Assembly (NCBI GenBank): GCA_964616135.1
Contig: CAZTTQ010000007.1
Coordinates: 1 to 39,273 of the forward strand
Origin: JAJYIV01 sp964616135
GTDB lineage: Bacteria > Patescibacteriota > Patescibacteriia > UBA9934 > GWF2-40-263
Length of the DNA stretch: 39,273 nt
Direction of reading: 5' to 3'
Below, piece by piece: positions 7,372 through 15,051 of the stretch (within the stretch, counting starts at the first letter, position 1; the number at the start of each line of letters is the position of its first letter). The position numbers and the translations under genes were made by a program. The notes beneath the pieces are model-generated. The model ran no database searches. It was not told the DNA's origin and worked only from the letters and a program-made list of their open reading frames with translations.

Positions 7372-9041
7372 CCCGCGCCCGCGTCGCCGTTCTTTGCGCT
7401 GCCGCCCTGGCAATGTTCCTGGCTTCGTTTGCCTTGTGGGGGCAGGGGGAAACATTCGTGTCGCCGGACGAAAACGCCAACTATTTCTTTTCCCGCACGT
7501 ACGCGGAAACCGGCCGGTTGTTTACGGTGGAGCCGCTCAACCTGAATATCGGCGACGTGTTGGCACCGCGCAGTATTTTGGCGCTCGGCGGCCGTTTGGT
7601 GCCGGGCGGGTTTGCGGGGTTGCCGTTCTTGTACGGCGGGTTTGCCCGCGCGTTTGGCACGTGGGTCTTGCCGTTCCTCACGCCGCTTTTGGCCGCCGCG
7701 TCCGTCATCGCCTGGGCGGCCGTGTGCCGGAAGCTGTTTGGCGACCGCGTCGGTTGGTGGAGCGGCATCCTGCTGGCATTCCATCCGGCCTGGTGGCTCT
7801 ACGCCGCGCGCGGATTCATGCCGAACGTGCCGTTCACCGCGCTCCTCATCGCCGCCGCGTTCTTCGTCCTGGTCCGTCCGACCGCTTGGATGCAGAGTCG
7901 ATACAAGAAGCCGGTCGTCGCTTGGGCGGATCCCGCGTTGGCGGGTCTTGCCATGGGTGCCGCGCTGCTGATCCGCACTGTGGAAGCCCCGTGGGTACTG
8001 CTTGGCTTGGCCGGTGTTACTGTCTGGCAGCGCCGCGCCGTGACGCGGACCATGGCCGTGCCGTTCCTGTGCGCCTTGTTGCTGGCGCTCGCTCCGCTGC
8101 CGTTCCTGAACCGGGAGTTGTACGGCGCCTGGTACGCGACCGGTTATACGGCTGGTTCCGCGCAGAGCTTGCCCGGAGAATGGGCCGGCTTGGAGGCGGA
8201 GCGCGTAGAAACTCAGTCGCTTTCTCCGTGGCGGACGGCGCTGAACGCCGTCGTCGCTCCGGTATTCCCGTTCGGCGTCCATCCGCGCCGGATGGCGGTG
8301 GAAGTGAAGAACTACGGCGTTACCATGTTCTGGTGGGTGAGCGCGCTCGCGCTCGCCGGCGTGTGGTTTTTCGCGGCTCCCTCCAACCCCCTCTTGAAAA
8401 GAGGGGGTGACGCCGACTATCGTCGCGGTTATCTCATGTTGGCGGCGTTCGTTACGCTGTGGCTGGCGACTTTGTACGGCAGCTGGAGTTTCGCGGACAA
8501 TCCGGACCCGGCCAAAATCACCATCGGCAATTCACACGTGCGGTACTGGCTGCCGGCGTTCGTCCTGCTGACGCCATTTGCCGCCACGGCCCTGGACGTG
8601 CTCGTGTCCCGCGTGCGGAACGCGCGCGGGCAGGTTGTCCTGACGGCCGCCCTCACCGCCGCCTTGTTGGGCTTGGACGTGCGCGCGGCGTACCTGCCGC
8701 CGTTTGATGGCATCCGCGACAACCAAGGGGCGTTGGCCCGTTTCGCCGCCGCGAGGGAATTCATCCTGGAGCGCACGGAACCGAACGCCGTGCTCATTGC
8801 CGACCGCGCGGACAAGTTCCTGTTCCCGGCGCGGTCCGTCCGCGTGCCGCTGCGCGACGACCGGACGTACGCGCTCGTGCCGCGTCTGTTGGCGGAAGCG
8901 CCGCTCTATTACTTCGGCCTGACGTTGCCCGAGAAAGACTTTGCGTTTTTGAACGACATAAAATTGCCGACGTTCGGTGCACGCATTGAACCCGTCGCGT
9001 CGATCGGCGACGAAACCCTGTACCGGTTCTCTCGCCGCTAA
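7368..9041 (+). CDS. GT-C-like integral membrane glycosyltransferase
   Basis: A 557-residue polytopic protein with about ten hydrophobic helices and a soluble C-terminal region. An N-terminal transmembrane helix is followed by SPDENANYFFSRTYAETG, where the Asp-Glu pair sits in the first outer loop, as in PMT/ArnT (GT39-like) enzymes that use polyprenyl-phosphate sugars. I chose ATG 7368 because it overlaps the preceding stop (ATGA); an in-frame extension to 7275 would run inside the previous gene. Codons at residues about 336-346 are formed by an inserted GC-rich palindromic repeat (8377-8410) that reads APSNPLLKRGG and falls in a loop. It probably glycosylates a lipid, polysaccharide or protein outside the membrane. 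Confidence 0.7.
   Translation: MTRARVAVLCAAALAMFLASFALWGQGETFVSPDENANYFFSRTYAETGRLFTVEPLNLNIGDVLAPRSILALGGRLVPGGFAGLPFLYGGFARAFGTWVLPFLTPLLAAASVIAWAAVCRKLFGDRVGWWSGILLAFHPAWWLYAARGFMPNVPFTALLIAAAFFVLVRPTAWMQSRYKKPVVAWADPALAGLAMGAALLIRTVEAPWVLLGLAGVTVWQRRAVTRTMAVPFLCALLLALAPLPFLNRELYGAWYATGYTAGSAQSLPGEWAGLEAERVETQSLSPWRTALNAVVAPVFPFGVHPRRMAVEVKNYGVTMFWWVSALALAGVWFFAAPSNPLLKRGGDADYRRGYLMLAAFVTLWLATLYGSWSFADNPDPAKITIGNSHVRYWLPAFVLLTPFAATALDVLVSRVRNARGQVVLTAALTAALLGLDVRAAYLPPFDGIRDNQGALARFAAAREFILERTEPNAVLIADRADKFLFPARSVRVPLRDDRTYALVPRLLAEAPLYYFGLTLPEKDFAFLNDIKLPTFGARIEPVASIGDETLYRFSRR
8377..8410 (+). repeat. Palindromic GC-rich repeat inserted in a coding region
   Basis: CTCCCTCCAAC leads into the hairpin CCCCCTCTT (8387-8395), GAA, AAGAGGGGG (8399-8407). 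Closely related units lie at 19848-19878 and 19897-19925. Here the unit is in frame and encodes SNPLLKRGG within the GT-C gene. Confidence 0.75.
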
Positions 9042-9044
9042 CCT

Positions 9045-9854
9045 ATGAACCATCGCCCATTCCACGCCGCGTTCATCCTCCTTCCTGCCGTCTTGTTCGG
9101 TTGGTTAACGTGGCAAGAATTGGTGCCGACCGGGGAGTTCCGCGTTTCTTGGAAGCCGGGGGTCCGCTCCGCGTTCGTCGACCCGATCCGGCCGGACCAA
9201 CGCGTGGTGGACTTGAAAGGAACGGCGAATATCCCGCAGGTCGCCGTGGTCGGTGATCCGGTGTACACGTTCATCCATCCGCACCGGTCGTTTGAGTACG
9301 CGGACGTGGAAGTCGTGTTTCGCAATGAAGACGAGCCGATTGTGGAAGCGGGCGCCTTGGTCAGCGCGGACGGGGAGAACGAAGTGTACGACCTGCAGCC
9401 GTTGGAAAATAGGCTGATCGACGGATCTTCCTGGCAGCGGTTCGACCAAGATGGGTTGGTCCTGCTCCAACGCGTTCCCTCGTACGCGTCCATTGCGGAC
9501 TTTTTGGCCAAGCCGCCGGCAGGGAAGCGCATTGCGGCCTACCGGTATGACGGCGCATTGCCCTCCGGCGCGTCGCGCCTTCTTCCGTCGCTTGACTTGG
9601 ACGCGAACCGCATCGACTTCGTCGTCGCGCGCTATCGGACGCCCCGGAACGAGGATGGATGGAAGACGGGGACGATCCGCGTGGATCCGTCACGCGCCCT
9701 CGTCATGCGCGGCGCGTGGAAGGTCGCCTTGTCCGTTCCCGGAATCGCCGGCCATTCGGCGGACCGGTTCAGTCTCTTCCTGTACCAGCTGCACGTGACG
9801 TTCCACCGGCCTGACCTCGTCACGACCCTGCGGAACAAACTCCCTTGGCTATGA
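9045..9854 (+). CDS. Membrane-anchored protein of unknown function
   Basis: A 269-residue protein with one hydrophobic N-terminal segment (about residues 7-24) that acts as a signal anchor, then an extracellular region rich in alternating hydrophobic residues, suggesting beta-sandwich folds. Visible patterns are DLKGTANIPQVAVVGDPVYTF, two Asp/Glu-rich strands, and an RVDPSRALVMRGAWKVALSV strand segment. I do not recognise a family. It lies three bases after the GT-C gene and overlaps the next small membrane gene by four bases, so it probably works with them, perhaps as an outer-face partner of the glycosyltransferase. Confidence 0.7.
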   Translation: MNHRPFHAAFILLPAVLFGWLTWQELVPTGEFRVSWKPGVRSAFVDPIRPDQRVVDLKGTANIPQVAVVGDPVYTFIHPHRSFEYADVEVVFRNEDEPIVEAGALVSADGENEVYDLQPLENRLIDGSSWQRFDQDGLVLLQRVPSYASIADFLAKPPAGKRIAAYRYDGALPSGASRLLPSLDLDANRIDFVVARYRTPRNEDGWKTGTIRVDPSRALVMRGAWKVALSVPGIAGHSADRFSLFLYQLHVTFHRPDLVTTLRNKLPWL

Positions 9855-10051
9855 AGAACCCGTTTTCCCATCCGGACCCGTGGGCCGGCGTCGCGCGCAC
9901 CGGTTTCTACGCGTCGCTCGCGTGGTACGCCGTGTTCTTCGCCGCCGACCTGCTGCGCCCCGGCTTCGTCTCCCGTTATTTCTCCGTCCACTGGCTCCTC
10001 CTTCTTACCGCGGCGTGCGGTGCATGGTGGGCTTCCCGTGAACGTTCCTAA
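9851..10051 (+). CDS. Small two-helix membrane protein
   Basis: A 66-residue protein with hydrophobic segments near residues 16-33 and 42-58 and a short basic tail (ASRERS). ATG 9851 overlaps the stop of the upstream gene in an ATGA, the coupling seen throughout this operon, so it is preferred to the TTG two codons earlier. No family recognised. Its place between the anchored unknown and a HIT gene suggests a small subunit or assembly factor of the membrane glycosyltransferase group, which is inference only. Confidence 0.6.
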   Translation: MKNPFSHPDPWAGVARTGFYASLAWYAVFFAADLLRPGFVSRYFSVHWLLLLTAACGAWWASRERS

Positions 10052-10052
10052 T

Positions 10053-10460
10053 ATGTCCGACTGCGTTTTCTGCAAGATCGTCGCGCGTGAGATTCCGTCC
10101 GAATTGATTTTTGAAGATGAAAAGACCGTGGCGTTTTTGAACATCCACCCGGTCATGCCCGGCCACGCGCTCATCATCCCGAAACGCCACGCGGACCGGT
10201 TTGCCGTGACGCCGGCGGAAGATGTGGCGGCGGTGATGGCGACGGCGCAAAAAATCGCCCCGGCCGTTTTGGCCGCGGTGGACGCCACGGATTTCAACTT
10301 CTCCACCAATAACGGGCCGGCGGCGGGGCAGGTGATTTTCCACACGCATTTCCACCTCATTCCGCGCCAGCCCAAGGACGGGCACGAGCACTGGCACGGG
10401 GAAGAAAAGCCCGTGGGGATTCCGGCCATCGGCGCCAAGATCCGCGCGGCGATCGGTTAG
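10053..10460 (+). CDS. HIT family nucleotide hydrolase
   Basis: A 135-residue histidine-triad protein. The active site HTHFHLIPR near residue 100 matches H-x-H-x-H-x-x, and the N-terminal CVFCKIVAREIPSELIFEDE with its CxxC is typical of the HINT/protein-kinase-C-interacting branch. Such enzymes hydrolyse nucleoside phosphoramidates, adenylylated compounds or dinucleotides in the cytosol. It is the last gene of the 6790-10460 operon and starts one base after the previous stop, ATG with T at -1 and no Shine-Dalgarno. A second, divergent HIT gene is at 38716. Confidence 0.92.
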   Translation: MSDCVFCKIVAREIPSELIFEDEKTVAFLNIHPVMPGHALIIPKRHADRFAVTPAEDVAAVMATAQKIAPAVLAAVDATDFNFSTNNGPAAGQVIFHTHFHLIPRQPKDGHEHWHGEEKPVGIPAIGAKIRAAIG

Positions 10461-10469
10461 GAAGCACCA

Positions 10470-10498
10470 TTGACGAAACGGGCGGATGCCGCTAGAGT
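10470..10498 (+). promoter_or_regulatory. Promoter of the 244-aa unknown gene
   Basis: TTGACG (10470-10475), exactly 17 bases, then TAGAGT (10493-10498). Predicted start near 10505, giving a leader of about 52 bases that contains a Shine-Dalgarno. Confidence 0.7.
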
Positions 10499-10540
10499 GC
10501 GGGTCCGCTCTTTTTGACGTTCGTCCACGCCGGCGTTGCC

Positions 10541-10548
10541 GGAGAAGG
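10541..10548 (+). promoter_or_regulatory. Ribosome binding site deciding the start at 10557
   Basis: GGAGAAGG lies 8 bases before ATG 10557. It excludes the in-frame TTG at 10536, which lies upstream of it. Confidence 0.7.
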
Positions 10549-10556
10549 GTCGTTTC

Positions 10557-11291
10557 ATGGAATCCGTGCGTCCCGCGTTCCTCAAGTTCATGGCCCAGGC
10601 CATGATGATTACGACGTTCCGCGGCATGGAAGAGGCACGTAAGCTCCTCCATCCCTTCGCGAACGACCGTTTCCGTGCCGTGACGGGTCCGTTTGATCTG
10701 CCGGACCACGTCATTCCCGTGTCCTTCGTCGACGACGAGGGGCGTGCGGGCACGCACGCGTCCGACGCTCCGGTCTCGCTTCACGCGCACCTGCGCATGG
10801 GGGTCGGAACGGCATACCAGCCGTTCCTGCTCGTCCGCGTCCATACGTCACGGCGGTGGTTCGACCTGTTTCTCCTGCGCGAGCTGGAGGGGTTGAGCCT
10901 GACCCGCGCCCGCCTGCGCCGCCGGTCCCAGACGGAGGGCGCGACCACCGATGCGTTCCGCCCGTTCCGGGACGATGCGTTCTATCGGGACGAGGTCATG
11001 AAGCACCGCTTCGCCGCCGCCATCCTGGAAACGGTCTTTCCCGGTCAGCTCGCGTCGTCGATCGGCCGGTTGCGCAACCTGCAGTCGAGCGAGCGAGAGC
11101 TTGCCGCCCGCACGGCCGCCGCGGATTTCTGCGGAAGCCTGGAGGGTCCGTGGCAGCCCGAACGCGTGGCGGAGATCCCCCACAACATCGCCTTCGTCGC
11201 GGATGCGCTCTGCGCCGAGACCGAGACGATCGACCGCTTCGCCGCCCATCTGCGGGAGCGGGCGCGGATCGCCGCCAAGACCGCTTCGTAA
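10557..11291 (+). CDS. Protein of unknown function, 244 residues
   Basis: A soluble, Arg/Ala/Leu-rich alpha-beta protein with no signal or membrane segment. The first 110 residues have strand-like pieces (HAHLRMGVGTAYQPFLLVRVH) and the second half is helical (LASSIGRLRNLQSSERELAARTAA split by Pro/Gly). I recognise no family. It forms a single-gene unit with its own TTGACG/TAGAGT promoter, a real Shine-Dalgarno and a perfect terminator. By eye only about 2 of 23 Leu codons are TTG, unlike the TTG-rich flanking genes. This suggests a different origin or expression class. Confidence 0.7.
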   Translation: MESVRPAFLKFMAQAMMITTFRGMEEARKLLHPFANDRFRAVTGPFDLPDHVIPVSFVDDEGRAGTHASDAPVSLHAHLRMGVGTAYQPFLLVRVHTSRRWFDLFLLRELEGLSLTRARLRRRSQTEGATTDAFRPFRDDAFYRDEVMKHRFAAAILETVFPGQLASSIGRLRNLQSSERELAARTAAADFCGSLEGPWQPERVAEIPHNIAFVADALCAETETIDRFAAHLRERARIAAKTAS

Positions 11292-11317
11292 GACGTCCGT
11301 CCCGGACGTCTTTTTTT
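11291..11317 (+). terminator. Intrinsic terminator
   Basis: AGACGTCCG (11291-11299), loop TCC, CGGACGTCT (11303-11311) followed by T-tract to 11317. The stem begins at the last base of the upstream stop codon. Confidence 0.9.
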
Positions 11318-11333
11318 GATGCCGAATTCAGGC

Positions 11334-11362
11334 TTGACCGGGGCACAAAATGCCCGTAACGT
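11334..11362 (+). promoter_or_regulatory. Promoter of the rhamnose genes
   Basis: TTGACC (11334-11339), 17 bases, TAACGT (11357-11362). Predicted start near 11369 and ATG at 11372, so the transcript would be nearly leaderless. Confidence 0.6.
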
Positions 11363-11371
11363 GCCTATGTT

Positions 11372-12379
11372 ATGAAGATTTTGGTTACCGGAGGCTGCGG
11401 ATTCATCGGGTCGAATTTCATTCGGTCTATTTTGGGTCGCCGGCCGGATATTTCGATCGTCAACCTGGACGCACTCACGTATGCTGGCAATCCGGCCAAC
11501 TTGGCGTCGGTAGCGGACCATCCGCGCTACGCCTTCGTTCATGGTGACATTACGGACGCGGCGCTGTTGGACCGCTTGTTTGCGGAGCATGCCTTTGACG
11601 CCGTGGTGAACTACGCGGCGGAAACGCACGTGGACCGTTCCATCTTGGATCCGGAGGTTTTCATCCGCACGAACGTGATGGGCACGCACCGCCTGTTAGA
11701 GGCGGTCAAGAAATTCGGCACCAACAAGTTCGTGCAGATTTCCACGGACGAAGTGTATGGGGAAGTGCCTGCGGGAGAAGCGGCGGAAGACCATCCGTTC
11801 GCGCCGCGCAGCCCGTATTCGGCCTCCAAAGCCGCCGCGGATCACTTGTGCCGCGCGTACGCGGAAACGTACGGGCTTCCCATCATTGTGACGCACGGCG
11901 CCAACATGTACGGCCCGTACCACTACCCGGAAAAAGTCATTCCGCTGTTCATCTTGAACCTGATGGAAGGCAAAAAGGTTCCGCTGTACGGGGAAGGCGC
12001 GCAGATCCGCGAATGGCTGCACATTGAAGACCATGCCCGTGCCATTGAGCTGATTTTGGAAAAGGGCCAGCCCGGTCACGTGTACAACATCGGTACCGGG
12101 GAGCGCTTCTCCAACCTGGAACTGACCCGCAAGATTTTGGCGGCGATGGACAAGGGAGAAGAACACATCGAACGCGTCAAAGACCGCGCCGGCCACGACT
12201 CCCGCTACGCGTTGAATGCCGGCAAGCTGCGCCAGGAACTCGGCTGGGCGCCGCAGATCACGTTCGCGGACGGTCTGCGCCAGGTCGTCCAGTGGTACAA
12301 GGAGAACGAAGCGTGGTGGAAGCCGATCCGCAGCGGGGAATACCTCGCCTATTACAAAACGCAGTACCAGGACCGCTAA
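11372..12379 (+). CDS. rmlB: dTDP-glucose 4,6-dehydratase (RmlB)
   Basis: A 335-residue extended SDR. TGGCGFIGSN (6-15) binds NAD, the catalytic triplet is Thr125-Asp126-Glu127 in STDEVYG, and YSASK gives Tyr149 and Lys153. NYAAETHVDRSI (80-91) is the typical RmlB segment. It converts an NDP-glucose (dTDP- in canonical pathways) to the 4-keto-6-deoxy sugar, the committed step to rhamnose and other deoxysugars. It is followed one base later by a 3,5-epimerase/4-reductase homologue, together enough to make NDP-L-rhamnose. Whether the natural substrate is dTDP- or UDP-glucose is open, since the partner resembles UDP-rhamnose enzymes. The start has no Shine-Dalgarno and a nearly leaderless promoter. 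Confidence 0.92.
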   Translation: MKILVTGGCGFIGSNFIRSILGRRPDISIVNLDALTYAGNPANLASVADHPRYAFVHGDITDAALLDRLFAEHAFDAVVNYAAETHVDRSILDPEVFIRTNVMGTHRLLEAVKKFGTNKFVQISTDEVYGEVPAGEAAEDHPFAPRSPYSASKAAADHLCRAYAETYGLPIIVTHGANMYGPYHYPEKVIPLFILNLMEGKKVPLYGEGAQIREWLHIEDHARAIELILEKGQPGHVYNIGTGERFSNLELTRKILAAMDKGEEHIERVKDRAGHDSRYALNAGKLRQELGWAPQITFADGLRQVVQWYKENEAWWKPIRSGEYLAYYKTQYQDR

Positions 12380-12380
12380 T

Positions 12381-13235
12381 ATGAAAATTCTGATTTTCGG
12401 CAAAGGGATGGTCGGCGAACGCTGCGCGGGCGCGTGGCCGGACGCCGTGTTGTCCGACATGCGCATTACCAGCAAAGAGGATGCGCTGGCCGAAATCCGG
12501 CGCCACACCCCGGATGCCGTACTGAACGCCGCGGGCGTCACCGGCAAGCCTAACGTGGACTGGTGCGACGTGCCGGGCAACCAGCACCACACCGTGGCGG
12601 GCAACACGCTTTTGCCCATCCTGCTCGCGCAGGCGTGCGCGGACGCGGGCGTGTACCTGCTGCACATCGGTTCCGGCTGCATTTTCTACGGAGATTCCCC
12701 GCACCCGGACAAACTGTGGCGGGAAAATGATTTCGGCAACCCCGCACCCACGTATTCCCGCGCCAAGTGGGCGGCAGACCTCGTCTTGTCCACGCTCCAG
12801 AACGTCGGCATCGCGCGTATCCGCATGCCGCTGGACCACGCGCCCGGCCCCCGCAACCTCATCGACAAATTGGCCAAGTACTCCAAGGTGATCGACGTGG
12901 AAAACAGTGTGACCGTGGTGGACGACATGGTGTATGTGTTCCGCCAGCTGCTGGAAAAGAAGGGTCAGGGCATCTTCCACGTGACCAACCCGGGCACGAT
13001 GAAGCATCGCGAGTTGCTCGCGTTGTATGAAGAACTGGTCGACCCGTCACACAAAAACGAATGGATCACCGCCGAGGAACTGGTGACGAGCGGCTTGGCC
13101 TCCAAGCTGCGCAGCAACAACTTCATGCATTCCAGCCGCTTGGAAGAACTGGGCATCCGCATGCGCCCGGTCAAAGAAGCGTTGCGCGACACCATGGAAA
13201 AATACGCCAAGGCAAAAAAGATCCCGGTCGAATAA
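12381..13235 (+). CDS. NDP-4-keto-6-deoxyglucose 3,5-epimerase/4-reductase-like protein
   Basis: A 284-residue SDR of the RmlD superfamily whose motifs match the bifunctional 3,5-epimerase/4-reductase of plants (UER1/NRS-ER) and giant viruses more than bacterial RmlD. NAAGVTGKPNVDWCD (49-63), GSGCIF (97-102), YSRAK with Tyr125/Lys129, RMPLDHAPGPRNLIDK (148-163) and FHVTNPGTMKHRELL (199-213) follow the plant enzyme segment by segment. In the Arabidopsis enzyme a Cys and a Lys besides Tyr/Lys are implicated in epimerisation; Cys100 and Lys163 sit at matching spots. Together with RmlB next to it, this would complete NDP-L-rhamnose without RmlC. ATG 12381 was chosen because the longer frame overlaps rmlB. 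The product call rests on recalled homologue sequences. Confidence 0.8.
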   Translation: MKILIFGKGMVGERCAGAWPDAVLSDMRITSKEDALAEIRRHTPDAVLNAAGVTGKPNVDWCDVPGNQHHTVAGNTLLPILLAQACADAGVYLLHIGSGCIFYGDSPHPDKLWRENDFGNPAPTYSRAKWAADLVLSTLQNVGIARIRMPLDHAPGPRNLIDKLAKYSKVIDVENSVTVVDDMVYVFRQLLEKKGQGIFHVTNPGTMKHRELLALYEELVDPSHKNEWITAEELVTSGLASKLRSNNFMHSSRLEELGIRMRPVKEALRDTMEKYAKAKKIPVE

Positions 13236-13240
13236 AAAAG

Positions 13241-13273
13241 CGCCCGCTCCCGGAGTCCCGGGGCGGGCGTTTG
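13241..13273. terminator. Bidirectional terminator between convergent genes
   Basis: CGCCCGC-T-CCCGG (13241-13253), loop AGTC, CCGGG-GCGGGCG (13258-13269), with an A-run before and T-rich bases after. It can end both the epimerase/reductase gene and the minus-strand Nudix gene. Confidence 0.85.
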
Positions 13274-13276
13274 GTT

Positions 13277-13981
13277 TCAGCGGACGGCAGGGTCGGGGAG
13301 TTGTCCCGTCCTCGCCAAGTGGAGGCGCAGGCGGGCGGCGCCGGCCACCAGGTGCATGTCGGAGCTGGCGATCGCGTCTTCGTACGGGATGAGATCGATG
13401 CCGTCGATGCACTCGGTTGCCGCGTCTTCCGGCAGATCCCGTTCAAGGACGCCGGGACGGAAGACGGGCGGGCCGTCGCTCCAATCCAGGAGCGCATCCG
13501 GAATTTCTAGGCCGAAGGCCGAGACCCCTTCGCCTTTGGGCGTGTACGTGAACGCCCGGTTCTTGTTCATGGGGGTTCCCGGGAGTGGAATGAGCTTGAA
13601 GAGCGGGTGCCACCCCATTTCTTCGCGCGCTTCCCGTTCCGCCGGAATGCGCGGGTCCAGGCCCGCCTCTTCCGGATCCACGAACCCGCCGACGACTTCG
13701 TATCCGCTGTTTCCGTTGAGGATGTGGTGCTGGCGGACGGCTGCGACGAAGAGACGGCCGTCGCGGACGGTATACGGGAGGACGCAAACGCCCCCGCCGT
13801 TCACTTGGTGCATGCACCAGCCGTCGTAGCCGAGCGGGCTCATGCCGTAGAAGACTCGGACACCGAGTCGTTCTTGGACGAGTTCCAGGGAATGGGACGG
13901 TCGGATTTCCGCGCCGTCCAGGAGGATGCGCCAGCCGCGCGCCTGTCCGGGCGCCAGTGGCAGATAGGGCGTTTTCCGCAA
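13277..13981 (-). CDS. Nudix hydrolase
   Basis: A 234-residue Nudix-fold protein. The box is present as GGFVDPEE followed after an insertion by REAREEMGW, giving the metal-binding Glu pair. The spacing between the first Glu and RE is longer than in the standard 23-residue box, as in some ADP-sugar and NDP-sugar pyrophosphatases. A flanking strand reads GGGVCVLPYTVRDGRLFVAAVRQH. It should hydrolyse a nucleoside diphosphate linked to another moiety; in this setting an NDP-sugar is plausible. The start is TTG at 13979-13981, preceded on the minus strand by GAGGTG about five bases away. The first ATG would remove the N-terminal 45 residues. Confidence 0.8.
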   Translation of the reverse strand: MRKTPYLPLAPGQARGWRILLDGAEIRPSHSLELVQERLGVRVFYGMSPLGYDGWCMHQVNGGGVCVLPYTVRDGRLFVAAVRQHHILNGNSGYEVVGGFVDPEEAGLDPRIPAEREAREEMGWHPLFKLIPLPGTPMNKNRAFTYTPKGEGVSAFGLEIPDALLDWSDGPPVFRPGVLERDLPEDAATECIDGIDLIPYEDAIASSDMHLVAGAARLRLHLARTGQLPDPAVR

Positions 13982-14108
13982 AGGACACCTCGTGTCGTGA
14001 GTTCTGGACGGAACGGGAACGCACTATGCGGCCGACCGTACGGTTACTTAGGCCAGAATTTTGCCGTTTCGTCAATGTGTTGGGCGGTAAAAATACGTTC
14101 GCTCTTGA

Positions 14109-14137
14109 TTGACCGGCTGCGGGGTTTGTGTTAGGTT
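14109..14137 (+). promoter_or_regulatory. Promoter of the hexose-dehydratase-like gene
   Basis: TTGACC (14109-14114), 17 bases, TAGGTT (14132-14137). Predicted start near 14144 with a 54-base leader carrying GGAGGAG at 14187-14193. Confidence 0.65.
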
Positions 14138-14186
14138 TTCCCATCCGTCGCATGGAGCGCGGATCCGTTTTGAAACACGGGAAGAT

Positions 14187-14193
14187 GGAGGAG
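14187..14193 (+). promoter_or_regulatory. Strong Shine-Dalgarno
   Basis: GGAGGAG four bases before ATG 14198. Notable because most genes in this window have none. Confidence 0.75.
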
Positions 14194-14197
14194 ACGC

Positions 14198-14953
14198 ATG
14201 GCGCTGTTCCGAGAATGCAAGAACATGGGCGAGGTGGAGAAGTGGATGGCCGAGCGTGCGCCCGCGCTGCGGCTGAAGACTGAGATTGTGCCCATTGGCA
14301 GGACGGACGGTTGGGGATTTACAAGTTCAGCGCCCGGCGACGGCCCCATCGAGACGACGGAGCTCGCAGACGTGAGTCGCGCAGACGGCAGGTTTTTCCG
14401 CGTCGTCGGTGCGCAAATTACACGTGGGGTGGACGGCAGGATTCAGAAGTGGGGACAGCCGCTGATTGCCGGCAGCAAGTTCGGCCACATGGCGTTCGTG
14501 CGGGAGCGGCAGCAGGGACGCTTCCTGCTCCAGCTCCTGGCCGAGCCCGGCAACGTCGGTGTCCGCGACGCCGCGGACGTTGATACTCGCGTGCTCATCG
14601 CCTCCACGTTCCAGGCCTCGCCTGACAACATGGCGGCGGCCCTGAAGTCGATCGCGGAGAATGGCGACCCGCGCGCGGTGGCGCGGTACCTTCCGCTCGT
14701 CCGTCTGGAGGATACACAGACATGGGCGCGGATCTGTGAGGACGGCGGCCGTTTCTTTGAGAAGGTGAACGGCTATTCCTTCGTGGACATGCCGAGTATC
14801 GCCGCCACAGAAGCGATGATGGCCGACGTGGCGCCGGACGCTGCCGATTTTGCCTGGGTCAAACGCTCGGTGCTGGACCGCCTGGTCCTGGCCGGCCTGG
14901 TCAATTCCCACGGCGTCCAGGCGTACGGCGTGGCCCGCGCGTCCCTTACCTGA
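14198..14953 (+). CDS. Single-domain NDP-hexose 2,3-dehydratase-like protein
   Basis: A 251-residue protein whose segments match one repeat of the NDP-hexose 2,3-dehydratase family (PF03559 type, e.g. EvaA). These are GRFFRVVGAQI (64-74), KWGQPLI (84-90), LLQLLAEPGN (110-119, with the family EPGN), GGRFFEKVNGY (183-193) and FAWVKRSVLDRLVLAGLVN (218-236). Known enzymes have two tandem copies in about 450 residues and act on NDP-4-keto-6-deoxyhexose, the RmlB product, to start 2,6-dideoxysugar synthesis. Only one copy is present here, complete and with a good promoter, Shine-Dalgarno and terminator, so it is not an obvious truncation. It lies between the rmlB pair and the long rmlA. By eye no Leu is coded by TTG, unlike neighbouring genes. 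Catalysis is unproven. Confidence 0.7.
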   Translation: MALFRECKNMGEVEKWMAERAPALRLKTEIVPIGRTDGWGFTSSAPGDGPIETTELADVSRADGRFFRVVGAQITRGVDGRIQKWGQPLIAGSKFGHMAFVRERQQGRFLLQLLAEPGNVGVRDAADVDTRVLIASTFQASPDNMAAALKSIAENGDPRAVARYLPLVRLEDTQTWARICEDGGRFFEKVNGYSFVDMPSIAATEAMMADVAPDAADFAWVKRSVLDRLVLAGLVNSHGVQAYGVARASLT

Positions 14954-14961
14954 TCCGTTCG

Positions 14962-14995
14962 ACCCCGTTTCCCTCCTGGGAAGCGGGGGTTTTTC
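14962..14995 (+). terminator. Intrinsic terminator
   Basis: ACCCCGTTTCCC (14962-14973), loop TCCT, GGGAAGCGGGG (14978-14988) with one G-U pair, then a T-rich tract. Confidence 0.8.
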
Positions 14996-15011
14996 TTTCC
15001 AGGCGGCCTGA

Positions 15012-15040
15012 TTGACGGAATCCCTTAATTTTCGTAAGGT
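15012..15040 (+). promoter_or_regulatory. Promoter of the rmlA/GT2 operon
   Basis: TTGACG (15012-15017), 17 bases, TAAGGT (15035-15040). Predicted start near 15047, about five bases before ATG 15052. Confidence 0.65.
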
Positions 15041-15051
15041 TTCGGGTGCTT

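Noticed and set aside
14070..14075. Minus-strand TTGACG as promoter of the Nudix gene
   Set aside because: No TAnnnT lies 16-18 bases downstream on that strand, so the match is incomplete.
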